This document shows positions 25,457 through 34,025 of a DNA stretch of 64,000 nt, piece by piece. Numbering within the stretch: position 1 is the stretch's first letter; every line of letters starts with the position of its first letter. The translations under genes and the position numbers were made by a program. A model generated the notes under the pieces. That model worked only from the letters and a program-made list of their open reading frames with translations. It had not been told where the DNA came from and ran no database searches. Origin of the DNA: DAITBA01 sp036824005 (GTDB lineage: Bacteria; Pseudomonadota; Gammaproteobacteria; Burkholderiales; Rhodocyclaceae); NCBI GenBank assembly GCA_036824005.1, contig DAITBA010000020.1, positions 1 to 64,000 on the forward strand. The letters are read 5' to 3'.

Positions 25457-26753
25457 ATTGCCTTTCGAAGAGGGCGATCGACTCCACATGGGAGGTGTGG
25501 GCGAACATGTTGGCGATGCCGGCGCCTTTCAGTCGGTAGCTCTTCTCGCGCACCAGCACTGCCGCATCGCGGGCAAGAGTCGCCGGATTGCAGGAAACGT
25601 AGACAATCCGTCGCGGCGCGTGCTGGCCGAGCGCCTTGACCAAGGAAATGGCGCCCTCGCGAGGCGGGTCGACCAGCATCTTGTCGAGCGTTTCCAGGGA
25701 GATGGAATCGGGCAAGGGCGTCTCGAACAGATTGGCGGCAATGAAGCGCGTACGCTCGGCAAGGCCGTTCAACTGGGCGTTGTCCCGAGCCCGCCGGACC
25801 ATCGCCTCGCCGCCCTCGACACCGACGACGTGAGCGCCTCGGCGGGCGATGGGCAGCGCGAAATTACCCAGCCCGCAAAACATGTCCGCAATCTGCTCGT
25901 CCGGACGCGGATCGAGCAAAGCCACGGCCCGTCGCACCAGCAACCTGTTAACGTCGTGGTTGACCTGAGTGAAGTCCGTCGGCCGGAAACGAATCGTTAC
26001 ATCGAACTCCGGAAGCGCGTAGGCAAGCTCGCCGACCTGCAGAGGGTGAAAAACGGTGGCCGAATCCGGCCCCGCCGGCTGAAGAAAGAAGGTGATGCCA
26101 TTGTCGTCGGCAAAGCCGCGTAGCAACGCCTCATCGTCGGCGCTCAGGGGCTGCAGTATGCGTAGCACGAGCACCGTGAGCGCATCGCCGATAGCTACCT
26201 CGATCTGGGGCAGGCGCTCTGCGACTGATAGGTTTCCGATCAGCTCGCGTAAACGCGGGATCAGCGCCGACACGTGCCGCGGCACGACTTCGCAGCCGCT
26301 CATGTCGGCAACATAGCTGCTGCGCTTCTCGTGAAAGCCGACGAGCACGCCGCCTTTCTTCTTCACTAGCCGGACCGAAAGGCGCGCCCGCAGGCGATAG
26401 CCCCAGGGCTGCCCATGGATAGCCGAGTAGATCACCTCGGGACGCAGGCGCGCCATATGCCAGAGGGCGTCCTCCAGCACCCTCTGCTTGACGGCCGCCT
26501 GTGCTACAGGATGCAAGTGCTGCATGCTGCAGCCGCCGCAGCGGTCAAAGAAGCAACAGCATGGCACCACGCGCTGCGAGGACTCGCTCAGGATCGCCGT
26601 CGCCACTGCCAGTTCGTAACTCGGCTTGCGGCGATAGCTGGAGAACTCGACCTGCTCACCGGGCAACGCACCCTCGACGAATATCGTCTTGCCGTCCAGG
26701 CGCGCCACCCCGCGCCCTTCGTGATCCAGTGATTCGACGATTGCTATCGGCAT
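25455..26753 (-). CDS. rlmD: 23S rRNA (uracil-1939-C5)-methyltransferase
   Basis: This SAM-dependent enzyme makes m5U1939 in 23S rRNA. The 432-residue protein has an N-terminal TRAM domain (residues 1-50) and an iron-sulfur cysteine cluster (Cys65-67, Cys72, Cys75; CGGCSMQHL). The methyltransferase domain has DMFCGLGNFALPIA, the nucleophilic Cys388 in VSCNPATLARD and the final HTSHVESIALFER. Length and order fit RlmD/RumA. It is divergent from the ribosomal oxygenase gene, so two ribosome-modifying enzymes sit side by side. Confidence 0.94.
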   Translation of the reverse strand: MPIAIVESLDHEGRGVARLDGKTIFVEGALPGEQVEFSSYRRKPSYELAVATAILSESSQRVVPCCCFFDRCGGCSMQHLHPVAQAAVKQRVLEDALWHMARLRPEVIYSAIHGQPWGYRLRARLSVRLVKKKGGVLVGFHEKRSSYVADMSGCEVVPRHVSALIPRLRELIGNLSVAERLPQIEVAIGDALTVLVLRILQPLSADDEALLRGFADDNGITFFLQPAGPDSATVFHPLQVGELAYALPEFDVTIRFRPTDFTQVNHDVNRLLVRRAVALLDPRPDEQIADMFCGLGNFALPIARRGAHVVGVEGGEAMVRRARDNAQLNGLAERTRFIAANLFETPLPDSISLETLDKMLVDPPREGAISLVKALGQHAPRRIVYVSCNPATLARDAAVLVREKSYRLKGAGIANMFAHTSHVESIALFERQ

Positions 26754-26845
26754 GAGCGTGCGTGAAATGGCAGAGGCGAGATTCTAGTCGGGCCGGCCGA
26801 TTTTGCAACCGGAGCGCCTGTGCGGCACGGCGTATAATGCCAACG

Positions 26846-27967
26846 ATGATTTCGACGCTTTTGGGCGGGCTTGCGGCGCGCGACTTCCTGGCGCGGTACT
26901 GGCAGAAGAAACCGCTTCTGGTCCGGCAAGCGATCCCGGGCTTCGAGGGACTCTTCACTCGGGAGGACTTGTTTGCCCTGGCATGCCGGGACGACGTGGA
27001 AGCACGGCTGATCGCCAACGACGCGGGCCGCTGGACCGTTCGCCGCAGCCCGTTTGCCAAGCGGGAGATCGAGCGGCGTCGCAATCATCCCTGGACTGTC
27101 CTGGTTCAGGGCGTCAATCTCTATTCGGTGCGTGCTGACGCGCTGCTACGCAGCTTCGACTTCGTGCCGTTCGCCCGGCTCGACGACCTGATGATCAGCT
27201 ATGCGGTAGACGGTGGAGGCGTCGGGCCGCACTTCGACTCTTATGATGTGTTCCTCCTCCAAGGCATGGGCCGCCGCAGGTGGCGGATCGGCGCGCAGCG
27301 GGACCTGACGTTTCTCGACGACGCACCGCTGAAAATTTTGCGCGACTTCAAGCCGAGCCGGGAATGGGTTCTCGAACCCGGGGACATGCTTTACCTCCCG
27401 CCCCACTACGCCCACGACGGCGTCGCCCTCGGCGAGTGCATGACGTATTCCATCGGGTTTCGTGCGCCCTCGGCGCAGGAACTGGTCACGCAGTTTCTCG
27501 TCTATCTCCAGGACCGTATCGATGTTCCTGGCATGTACCGCGACCCGGATCTGCGACTCCAGCGGCATCCTGGTGAGCTTGCCCCTTCCATGTTACTCAA
27601 GGCGATGGCGATGCTCGGCAGAGTGCGCTGGGACAGACGGACGGTGCGCGATTTCCTCGGCTGCTACCTGACCGAACCGAAGCCTCATGTATTTTTCTCT
27701 GCGCCCGTAAGGCCGATGTCATCGCACCGCTTCGCGCAACGATGCCGAAGGGGTGGATTCGCCCTTGATATCAAGAGCTCCCTCCTCTTCGCAGATACCA
27801 GTTTCTTCATCAACGGCGAGCCTGTCACTGTCCAAGCCCGCGACCGCCAGCATCTGCGCCAGCTGGCAGATCGGCGTGGTCTGGAGAGCGTCGAAGGCAT
27901 GACCGAGGCAGGCCTCGATCTGCTCTACACCTGGTACCTGTGCGGCTTTGGTGCGCCGGCACGCTGA
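26846..27967 (+). CDS. roxA: Ribosomal protein L16 arginine hydroxylase-like JmjC oxygenase
   Basis: This 2-oxoglutarate and Fe(II)-dependent oxygenase has 373 residues. The E. coli homologue YcfD (RoxA) hydroxylates Arg81 of ribosomal protein L16. The iron ligands are His129, Asp131 (GPHFDSYDVF) and His190 (PPHYAHDG), followed by a C-terminal winged-helix region. The ATG at 26846 starts MISTLLGGL; another ATG three codons upstream lies inside a TATAAT. No Shine-Dalgarno sequence precedes either. The next gene begins three bases after its stop. Confidence 0.88.
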   Translation: MISTLLGGLAARDFLARYWQKKPLLVRQAIPGFEGLFTREDLFALACRDDVEARLIANDAGRWTVRRSPFAKREIERRRNHPWTVLVQGVNLYSVRADALLRSFDFVPFARLDDLMISYAVDGGGVGPHFDSYDVFLLQGMGRRRWRIGAQRDLTFLDDAPLKILRDFKPSREWVLEPGDMLYLPPHYAHDGVALGECMTYSIGFRAPSAQELVTQFLVYLQDRIDVPGMYRDPDLRLQRHPGELAPSMLLKAMAMLGRVRWDRRTVRDFLGCYLTEPKPHVFFSAPVRPMSSHRFAQRCRRGGFALDIKSSLLFADTSFFINGEPVTVQARDRQHLRQLADRRGLESVEGMTEAGLDLLYTWYLCGFGAPAR

Positions 27968-27970
27968 CCC

Positions 27971-28465
27971 ATGACTCCCTTCGATTCGCCCGGAGAAACC
28001 CGCTTCGATACACTCGCCGAGTATTTGCATGCCGTGGATGCGGCACTTGCCTCCACGCACACGGATCTATGCATATTCGACGTCGACCTGCGCGCGCTCG
28101 ATTTCTCCGCGAAGCAGCGCACCGAGCAGTTGTCCCGGAACATGGGTCAGCGTCATGGCTATCGGCTGCGCATCGTCCTTCACGACACCAGCCATGTGGA
28201 GCGCTACTGCGCCCGCGTCATTACGCTGTTGACCCGCTTCAGCCATTGTTTCGAGATCCGCCGCACACCCGAGGACCTGCGTCACCTGACTGAGTGCTTT
28301 GTGCTCGCTGACGATGCGTACGGTGTCGTTCGCTTCCACTGCGATCATGGGCGCGGCAAGCTGTTCGCGGGTCTGCCAGACGAGGGAAAACTCTGGAGGA
28401 ATCGCTTCGAGGAACTATGGGATCTGTCCAGCCCGGCGGTCTCCGCGACGACCCTCGGATTGTGA
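27971..28465 (+). CDS. Conserved hypothetical protein coupled to roxA
   Basis: The function is unknown. The 164-residue soluble protein is rich in His, Arg and acidic residues, with no signal peptide, membrane helix or motif that I can assign. The segment CIFDVDLRALDFSAKQRTEQL near residue 37 and the RHLTECFVLADDAYGVVRF stretch resemble a half-domain of the phospholipase D-like fold, but the HKD motif is absent. It begins three bases after the oxygenase stop, so the two are cotranscribed and may work together, perhaps in substrate selection. Confidence 0.75.
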   Translation: MTPFDSPGETRFDTLAEYLHAVDAALASTHTDLCIFDVDLRALDFSAKQRTEQLSRNMGQRHGYRLRIVLHDTSHVERYCARVITLLTRFSHCFEIRRTPEDLRHLTECFVLADDAYGVVRFHCDHGRGKLFAGLPDEGKLWRNRFEELWDLSSPAVSATTLGL

Positions 28466-28527
28466 TGCAGGGGGGCGACAACCTTTGCCGAGGGAAGGTG
28501 TTGCCGTCCCGCAAACCCGCGCGGGTC

Positions 28528-28557
28528 TTGGATCAAGCAGCATAAGTATGTTATGAT
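28528..28557 (+). promoter_or_regulatory. Sigma70-like promoter for the Met/Gly-rich lipoprotein
   Basis: TTGGAT (28528-28533) and TATGAT (28552-28557) are 18 bases apart and close to consensus. Transcription would start near 28564, leaving an AT-rich leader of about 80 bases before the lipoprotein ATG. Confidence 0.55.
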
Positions 28558-28644
28558 TTTCCTTGGTCGGGAGGTGATCTTGGCCTAAGGCGGGCCTGAT
28601 CATTGATTTGGTTTTTTGTCATTTTTTTCGATAAGGGAATTCCG

Positions 28645-28917
28645 ATGAGACACACTCTCCTCGTTGCTGCTTTGGTCGCCGTGGCTGTATCCGCCTGCGG
28701 CAAGAAGGAAGAAGCGAAGCCTGCTGCTGCTCCTGCGCCGGCTCCGGCACCTGCCGCTGCCCCGGCACCGCAGCCTGGCATGGCTGGCATGGAAGGCCAG
28801 AAAGGCATGGAAGGTATGGGTGGCATGCAAGGCCAGCAGGGTATGAGCGGCATGGGTGGCATGCCGGGCCAGCAAGGCATGGCGGGAATGGAAGCGAAGC
28901 CCGAAGAGAAGAAGTAG
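28645..28917 (+). CDS. Small Met/Gly-rich repeat lipoprotein
   Basis: This predicted lipoprotein of 90 residues has signal peptide 1-17 and lipobox VSAC with Cys18, followed by KKEE, an Ala/Pro-rich spacer (28-45) and a low-complexity tail. In the tail GM pairs recur about every three to five residues (GMAGM, GMEGMGGM, QQGM), ending in KPEEKK. There are about a dozen Met and almost no other hydrophobic residues in the tail. AAGGGA precedes the ATG, and the gene has its own promoter and terminator, so it is a real monocistronic gene. Function is unknown; thioether-rich tails can bind Cu(I), but that is only a possibility. Confidence 0.85.
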   Translation: MRHTLLVAALVAVAVSACGKKEEAKPAAAPAPAPAPAAAPAPQPGMAGMEGQKGMEGMGGMQGQQGMSGMGGMPGQQGMAGMEAKPEEKK

Positions 28918-28936
28918 TTCGGTCCAGCCAGTCGCG

Positions 28937-28968
28937 AAAAAAGCCGGTCGTTACCGACCGGCTTTTTT
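28937..28968. terminator. Bidirectional terminator between the lipoprotein and MBL genes
   Basis: A perfect hairpin (28943-28950 with 28955-28962, TTAC loop) is flanked by A6 on the left and T6 on the right. It should stop transcripts from both sides. The convergent MBL-fold gene ends about 100 bases further on. Confidence 0.88.
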
Positions 28969-29071
28969 GTTGCAGCTACACGGGACAAGCCCCCGCCCGT
29001 TTCAAGCTCAAGGCGGAAAGCTTCGGCGCGTATCCGCGCTCAACGCCCGTGGCCACGCCATCGCTCCGCAT

Positions 29072-29842
29072 TCAATCGATGTCGCGCCAACCGAACCCCT
29101 GCGTCTGGTGAGCGACGCCGATCCAGTCAGGATGACAGTTGAGTGCGCCTGCCAGTGCCGATTGCGCCAGCTCCGGGAGGTTGTTCTCCGCGCTCAAATG
29201 GGCGGCGATGACGTGACGCAAACGACTGGTATCGACAGCGGCAACGAGAGCCGCAGCAGCCGTGTTGTCGAGGTGGCCGTAGCGGCCAGCTATGCGCGCC
29301 TTGAGCGCTGGCGGATAGCTGCCCCTGCAGAGCATTTGCACGTCATGATTGCACTCCAGCACCAGCGCCTCGCAGCCGCTCAGCATTCGCTCGATGTGTG
29401 GTGTCGAACAGCCAGTGTCCGTCAGCACGCCCAGGCGGCACTTGCCGTCGGAGAAGACAAACTGGACGGGTTCACGCGCGTCATGAGGGACCGGAAACGG
29501 ATGCACCTCCAGTTCGTTGAGGGCAAACGGGCGATGACTGTCGATGAGCTCGACATCGGGTAGCTTCGACAGCCCTCTCGGCGCCGCCGCAAACGTGCCC
29601 GCGGTCATCCACACTCTTAGGGAAAAGCGGCGCGCCAGCCGGAACGCGCCGGCGACGTGATCGCTATGCTCGTGGGTTACGACGATCCCGGTCAGCTCAT
29701 CAGGGGCAGTTCCTAGCCGGGCGAGCCGCGCGACCGTCTCGCGCGGGCCAAACCCGCAATCGAGCAGCACGCGGGTGCCCCCGCAGGTAACGATCAGAGC
29801 ATTGCCGCCGCTGCCGCTGCCAAGCGACGCGAAGCGTATCAC
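29072..29842 (-). CDS. MBL-fold metallohydrolase (YycJ/WalJ-like)
   Basis: This 256-residue metallo-beta-lactamase fold protein has a dinuclear metal site: THEHSDH at 56-62 plus later His and Asp residues (LTDTG, ECNHD, AHLSAENN). The start MIRFASLGSGSGGNALIV is that of the YycJ-type family, whose members are probable nucleases or phosphodiesterases. It begins with GTG overlapping the bamC stop, so it is coupled to bamC. The substrate is unknown. A link to outer-membrane assembly is suggested only by the shared operon. Confidence 0.88.
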   Translation of the reverse strand: MIRFASLGSGSGGNALIVTCGGTRVLLDCGFGPRETVARLARLGTAPDELTGIVVTHEHSDHVAGAFRLARRFSLRVWMTAGTFAAAPRGLSKLPDVELIDSHRPFALNELEVHPFPVPHDAREPVQFVFSDGKCRLGVLTDTGCSTPHIERMLSGCEALVLECNHDVQMLCRGSYPPALKARIAGRYGHLDNTAAAALVAAVDTSRLRHVIAAHLSAENNLPELAQSALAGALNCHPDWIGVAHQTQGFGWRDID

Positions 29843-30996
29843 TTCAACTGGTCGTAGAGTAGGCCAAGGATCTTTCTGGCGGATTCGGACTTATCCTGGC
29901 CGCCTTCGCGCGTCAGAACTTGAACCGTGCTGTTGGCTTCGGCACCCTTGACATGCACCCGGTATTGCGCGCCGGCCGGAACGGCGGCGCCGCCCTTGGG
30001 CTCGTCGCTCTTCCAGAAGAGGAGAACCCTCGAGATCCAGCCCCGCTCTTCCTTCTTCGTCTTGTTGTCGGCTTCCGGGTCGACATAGCGAACGTAGTAC
30101 AGCCCCTGCGACCGATCGCGATCCTCGACGGTGAATCCGACCCGGTCCAGGGCAAGGCCGACACGCCGCCACGCGCGGTCGAAGGCTTCCTGAAGTTCCA
30201 GGGACCCGCTGCCGTCGCCGCTGCGCTGCAACTTGGCCCGCTGGGCCGACGGGCCGGCGGCAAGCATCGTGCGCGCCCGGGAATCCTCAGAGCCGAAGCG
30301 CACCATCATCCGCCGCAGCATCTCGGCCTCCAGTTCCGAATCCGCGGGCCGGGGTTGCCAGACGGTGGTGTCGCGGGCTTCATTGGTGAAGATCTCCATC
30401 ATGCCGCGATGGCTGATATAGATCTCCGTCGTGCCCGCTTCCGCGCCCGGCTCCAGGCGTGTGCGGAATTTGTCACGCTCGGGCGTCGAATAGATCTGAT
30501 CGATCACCTTTCCGAGTACGTTGCGGATGGGATCTTGGGGAATCTTGGCGCGGTTCTCCGCCCAATCGGTCTCCATGATACCGGCATCGGGAAGCTCGAG
30601 ATTGATGATGAAGCCGAGTTCCTGCCAGAAATCCTTCACCACCGGCCACAGTTTGTCCGGCGCCTGGCCGACGACCAGCCAGCGCTGATTGCCGGAACGC
30701 TCGATGCGCGTCTTCTCCACGTCGGGCAGGACGTCCGACGACGTTGCCGCGCGGCCTTGGCCGCTGCGCTCGGAGCTATAGGCAGAATAGGTGGCGGTAC
30801 CGCGCGGCGTGATGTCCGGAACGGCGTAGCGTTCGTCGCGCGACGGCGAGGTCAGATCCGGCGGAATCTCCAGCGGTGGCAGTTTGCCGGCTGATTTGTA
30901 GTCGATCTTCTTCGACTCGAGCAGCGAGCTCGAGCAGCCGCCCAGGGCAAAAGTCGCCAACGCCACGGAAGCAAAGCAAAACAGCTTGCGGTTCAT
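29839..30996 (-). CDS. bamC: Outer membrane protein assembly factor BamC
   Basis: This lipoprotein subunit of the BAM complex is at the inner face of the outer membrane. The 385-residue protein has a signal peptide with lipobox LGGC (Cys21), followed by the extended BamD-binding segment (KIDYKSAGKLPPLEIPPDLTSP) and two helix-grip domains (about 105-225 and 265-385). The N-terminal segment with IPPDLT is diagnostic. It follows dapA by 24 bases, as in E. coli where bamC (nlpB) lies behind dapA, so the three minus-strand genes dapA-bamC-MBL form one operon. Confidence 0.92.
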   Translation of the reverse strand: MNRKLFCFASVALATFALGGCSSSLLESKKIDYKSAGKLPPLEIPPDLTSPSRDERYAVPDITPRGTATYSAYSSERSGQGRAATSSDVLPDVEKTRIERSGNQRWLVVGQAPDKLWPVVKDFWQELGFIINLELPDAGIMETDWAENRAKIPQDPIRNVLGKVIDQIYSTPERDKFRTRLEPGAEAGTTEIYISHRGMMEIFTNEARDTTVWQPRPADSELEAEMLRRMMVRFGSEDSRARTMLAAGPSAQRAKLQRSGDGSGSLELQEAFDRAWRRVGLALDRVGFTVEDRDRSQGLYYVRYVDPEADNKTKKEERGWISRVLLFWKSDEPKGGAAVPAGAQYRVHVKGAEANSTVQVLTREGGQDKSESARKILGLLYDQLK

Positions 30997-31020
30997 TCCC
31001 GCACCTCAAGAAAGATGAAA

Positions 31021-31899
31021 CTAGACGGCTATGCCGGCGTCGCGCATCGCCTGGCGCACGCGCGGCTGAAATTCGGCGGAAAGAGGCGTCAGCGGCAACC
31101 TGATGCCACCTTCGATCAATCCAAGTTGGGCGACGGCCCATTTGACCGGAATCGGATTGGCTTCCAGGAAGAGATATCGATGCAGTCCCAGCAGCTTAAA
31201 GTGAATAGCCCGGGCACGCATCACGTCGCCGGCGAGAGCAGCGGCGCACATCTCGCGCATGAGCCGTGGCGCCACGTTCGCCGTGACGGATATCGTGCCG
31301 TGACCGCCAAGCAGTATCAGCGCCAGCGCACTGGCATCGTCCCCGCTGTAGATGGCGAAGTCCTTCTGCGCCCGCCGGATCAGATCCGAGCCGCGCTCGA
31401 TGTTCGCCGTGGCGTCCTTGATGCCGATAATGCCCGGAATCTGCGCCAGACGCAGCGTCGTGTCATTGGCGAGGTCGGCAACGGTGCGGCCCGGCACGTT
31501 GTAAAGGATCATCGGCAGGTCCACCGCCTCGGCCACGGCTTTGAAATGACGGTACAGGCCCTCCTGCGTCGGCTTGTTGTAGTAGGGCACGACCGACAGG
31601 TTGGCCGTCGCACCGGCCTTTTTCGCAAATGCCGTCAGTTCAATCGCCTCGGAGGTCGAGTTCGCGCCCGTTCCCGCAATCACCGGCAGCCGGCCAGCGG
31701 CGTGCTCGACGGCAACCTTGATCAGTTCGCAGTGCTCGTCGAAATCCACCGTGGGCGACTCGCCCGAAGTGCCGACGACGACGATGCCGTCGGTGCCTTC
31801 CTTCACGTGGAAGTCAATGAGATTGCGCAACCGAGGAAAATCGATTGCCCCGTCTTCGCTCATCGGCGTGACGACAGCGACAATAGAGCCTGTGATCAT
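31021..31899 (-). CDS. dapA: 4-hydroxy-tetrahydrodipicolinate synthase
   Basis: This aldolase condenses pyruvate with aspartate semialdehyde, the first committed step to lysine and diaminopimelate. The 292-residue TIM barrel shows GTSGES at 43-48, Tyr133 (YNVPGRT) with Arg138, and the Schiff-base Lys161 (GIKDAT). Length and residues are those of the E. coli enzyme. It leads the dapA-bamC-MBL operon; a large imperfect inverted repeat lies 52-109 bases upstream of its start. Confidence 0.97.
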   Translation of the reverse strand: MITGSIVAVVTPMSEDGAIDFPRLRNLIDFHVKEGTDGIVVVGTSGESPTVDFDEHCELIKVAVEHAAGRLPVIAGTGANSTSEAIELTAFAKKAGATANLSVVPYYNKPTQEGLYRHFKAVAEAVDLPMILYNVPGRTVADLANDTTLRLAQIPGIIGIKDATANIERGSDLIRRAQKDFAIYSGDDASALALILLGGHGTISVTANVAPRLMREMCAAALAGDVMRARAIHFKLLGLHRYLFLEANPIPVKWAVAQLGLIEGGIRLPLTPLSAEFQPRVRQAMRDAGIAV

Positions 31900-31950
31900 C
31901 TGAAGTGCCGGAAGTAAATGCGTGATTTTACCCGAAGCAGCCCGCGGGCG

Positions 31951-32008
31951 ATATGCGCAGGTGGAACGACCGCAAGGGCGTGCGAGACCTCGCCACCTGC
32001 CCGCATAT
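31951..32008 (-). repeat. Long imperfect inverted repeat upstream of dapA
   Basis: The arms 31951-31964 and 31993-32008 pair over 14 bases with one 2-base bulge, around a 28-base loop that itself contains CGAG/CTCG. No T-run follows on the minus strand. It could end the upstream hydrolase transcript or form a structure in the dapA leader. Confidence 0.5.
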
Positions 32009-32058
32009 CATCAGCAGAACGCGCAGACAGCCGCTTTCGATGACCGCCGGGCAACCGG

Positions 32059-32982
32059 CTAGAGATCAGCGAGCACCTTGATGTGCGCGGCAACGCTGCG
32101 CCCGAGCGCTGACAGGGCGTAGCCGCCCTCGAGCATGGAGACGATGCGCCCGTTTGCCGTCTCCTTGGCGACCGACTTCAGTTGCTGCGTTACCCACATA
32201 TAGTCGGCCTCGACCAAGCCGAGCGAAGCCATGTCATCCTCATAATGGGCATCGAAGCCGGCGGAGATGAACATCGCCTGCGGCGCGAAATCCCGCAGCG
32301 CCGGCACCCAGACATCGCTCACCACCTGACGAAACCCATCGCCTCGCGTGCCGGCCGGAACCGGCACGTTGATCATGTTAGGCGCCGGGTCGTCGGTGCC
32401 GCTGTATGGATAGAACGGGTGCTGGAAGGTGCTCACCATGAGCACGCGCGGATCGTTGGCGAAGATGTCCTCGGTGCCGTTGCCATGATGGACATCGAAA
32501 TCGATGATGGCTACGCGCTCCAGGCCATAGGCGTCCAGAGCATGACTCGCGGCGACGGCGATGTTGTTGAAAAAGCAGAAACCCATCGCCCGCGCCCGCT
32601 CGGCATGATGCCCCGGCGGACGCACGCCGCAGAACGCGTTTTCCACCTCGCCGCTAACGACGAGATCGGTCGCCAAAATCCCGGCACCCGCCGAGCGCAG
32701 CGCCGCTTGCACCGTACCGGGACACATCGCGGTATCCGGATCCAGATGCACGATGCCCTGCTTAGGCGCGCTTTGCAGCACGTTCTCCACGTAGTCCGTG
32801 GGGTGCACGCGTGCAAGATGTTCTGGCGTCGCGAGCGGCGCCTCGTAGTACACCAGGTACATGTCGAGACCCGCCGCGATAAGTCGATCGCTGATGGCGG
32901 ACAGGCGCTCCGGGCATTCCGGGTGATGGGAACCCATGTCGTGCAGCATGCAGTCACGATGCGATATGAATGCCGTGGTCAT
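32059..32982 (-). CDS. Histone deacetylase family (AcuC/HDAH-like) hydrolase
   Basis: This zinc hydrolase of the arginase/deacetylase fold has 307 residues. The catalytic His pair is in RPPGHHA (125-126), and the zinc ligands are Asp163 and His165 (DFDVHHGNGTED) and Asp244 (SAGFDAHYEDD). The final LEGGY (about 284-288) supplies the transition-state residue. Bacterial relatives deacetylate acetyl-lysine or acetyl-polyamines; the substrate cannot be told here. It reads the same way as dapA, but the 160-bp gap with a hairpin makes it probably a separate unit. It is divergent from moxR. Confidence 0.9.
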   Translation of the reverse strand: MTTAFISHRDCMLHDMGSHHPECPERLSAISDRLIAAGLDMYLVYYEAPLATPEHLARVHPTDYVENVLQSAPKQGIVHLDPDTAMCPGTVQAALRSAGAGILATDLVVSGEVENAFCGVRPPGHHAERARAMGFCFFNNIAVAASHALDAYGLERVAIIDFDVHHGNGTEDIFANDPRVLMVSTFQHPFYPYSGTDDPAPNMINVPVPAGTRGDGFRQVVSDVWVPALRDFAPQAMFISAGFDAHYEDDMASLGLVEADYMWVTQQLKSVAKETANGRIVSMLEGGYALSALGRSVAAHIKVLADL

Positions 32983-33106
32983 GTCCTTGCGTACCCTCGT
33001 CGGCGGAAACGCCCACCATGCGGAACCCTGGCCGCGCTCCTATCGGAACTGAACTAGAATTGACAACCGATATATTACCAAATGATGATCAGCCGGTTAT
33101 CAAGTC

Positions 33107-34024
33107 ATGCCTTTGACCAACGTCAATGAAGTCATCGACGCCGCGGGACGAATCGTGCTCGGCAAGGAGCGCCAGATCAGGCTGGCATTGGCCTGCCTCC
33201 TCGCCCGCGGTCATCTGCTTATCGAGGATCTTCCCGGTGTCGGCAAGACCACGCTCGCCCACGTGCTGGCGCGGCTGCTCGGCCTGCACTTTCAGCGCAT
33301 CCAATTCACCAGCGACCTGCTGCCCGCAGACATCATCGGCGTGTCGATTTTCGACCGCAATCTCGGCACCTTTCAGTTTCACCCCGGCCCGGTCTTCGCC
33401 CAGTTGATCCTCGCCGACGAAGTCAATCGCGCCACGCCGAAGACTCAAAGCGCCTTGCTCGAGGCGATGGAGGAGCACCAGGTCACCGCCGAAGGGGGAA
33501 CCCGCCCGCTGCCCGAACCGTTCTTCGTCATCGCCACCCAGAATCCGTCCTATCAGATCGGCACCTTCCCACTGCCGGAATCCCAACTCGACCGTTTCCT
33601 AATGCGCATCGAACTGGGTTATCCCGATCACGCTGCCGAGCGCGCGCTCCTTCAGGGCGTGGACCGCCGCGATCTGCTCGCAGCCGTGCGGCCTTGCCTG
33701 GAACCTGGCGACCTCATCGAACTGCAGCAGGCAACGACCCAGATCCACGCCGCCGAGGCTCTGATCGACTATATCCAAGCGCTGGTCGAGCACACGCGCC
33801 GCGCACCCGAGTATGAAAACGGCCTCAGTCCGCGTGCGGCGCTGGCGTTGCTCGGTGCGGCGCGCGCCTGGGCACTGCTCGAAGGGCGCGAGATGGTGCT
33901 GCCCGAGGACGTGCAGGCCATCCTGCCGGGAGTTGCGCCGCACCGGCTGCGACTGGCCGGCGAGGGCTCGCGCCGCGCCGACGACGTCGCCCGAGCCCTC
34001 GTCGCCGCCGTCCCTCTGCCCTGA
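33107..34024 (+). CDS. MoxR family AAA+ ATPase
   Basis: This cytoplasmic AAA+ chaperone-type ATPase has 305 residues. Walker A is GVGKTTLA near residue 45, Walker B is LILADEVNRA, and sensor FVIATQNP and SQLDRFLMRIELGYP follow. MoxR proteins usually help fold or insert metal into partners encoded with them. It begins the operon with the DUF58 and transglutaminase genes. A TTGACA at 33060-33065 upstream has only a weak -10 partner, and the ATG lacks a clear ribosome site. Confidence 0.93.
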   Translation: MPLTNVNEVIDAAGRIVLGKERQIRLALACLLARGHLLIEDLPGVGKTTLAHVLARLLGLHFQRIQFTSDLLPADIIGVSIFDRNLGTFQFHPGPVFAQLILADEVNRATPKTQSALLEAMEEHQVTAEGGTRPLPEPFFVIATQNPSYQIGTFPLPESQLDRFLMRIELGYPDHAAERALLQGVDRRDLLAAVRPCLEPGDLIELQQATTQIHAAEALIDYIQALVEHTRRAPEYENGLSPRAALALLGAARAWALLEGREMVLPEDVQAILPGVAPHRLRLAGEGSRRADDVARALVAAVPLP

Positions 34025-34025
34025 C

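Noticed and set aside
28551..28988. Minus-strand frame of 145 codons rich in Pro, Met and Cys opposite the Met/Gly lipoprotein
   Set aside because: It is the reverse of the repeat tail, crosses a strong terminator, and lacks a ribosome site and a signal peptide.
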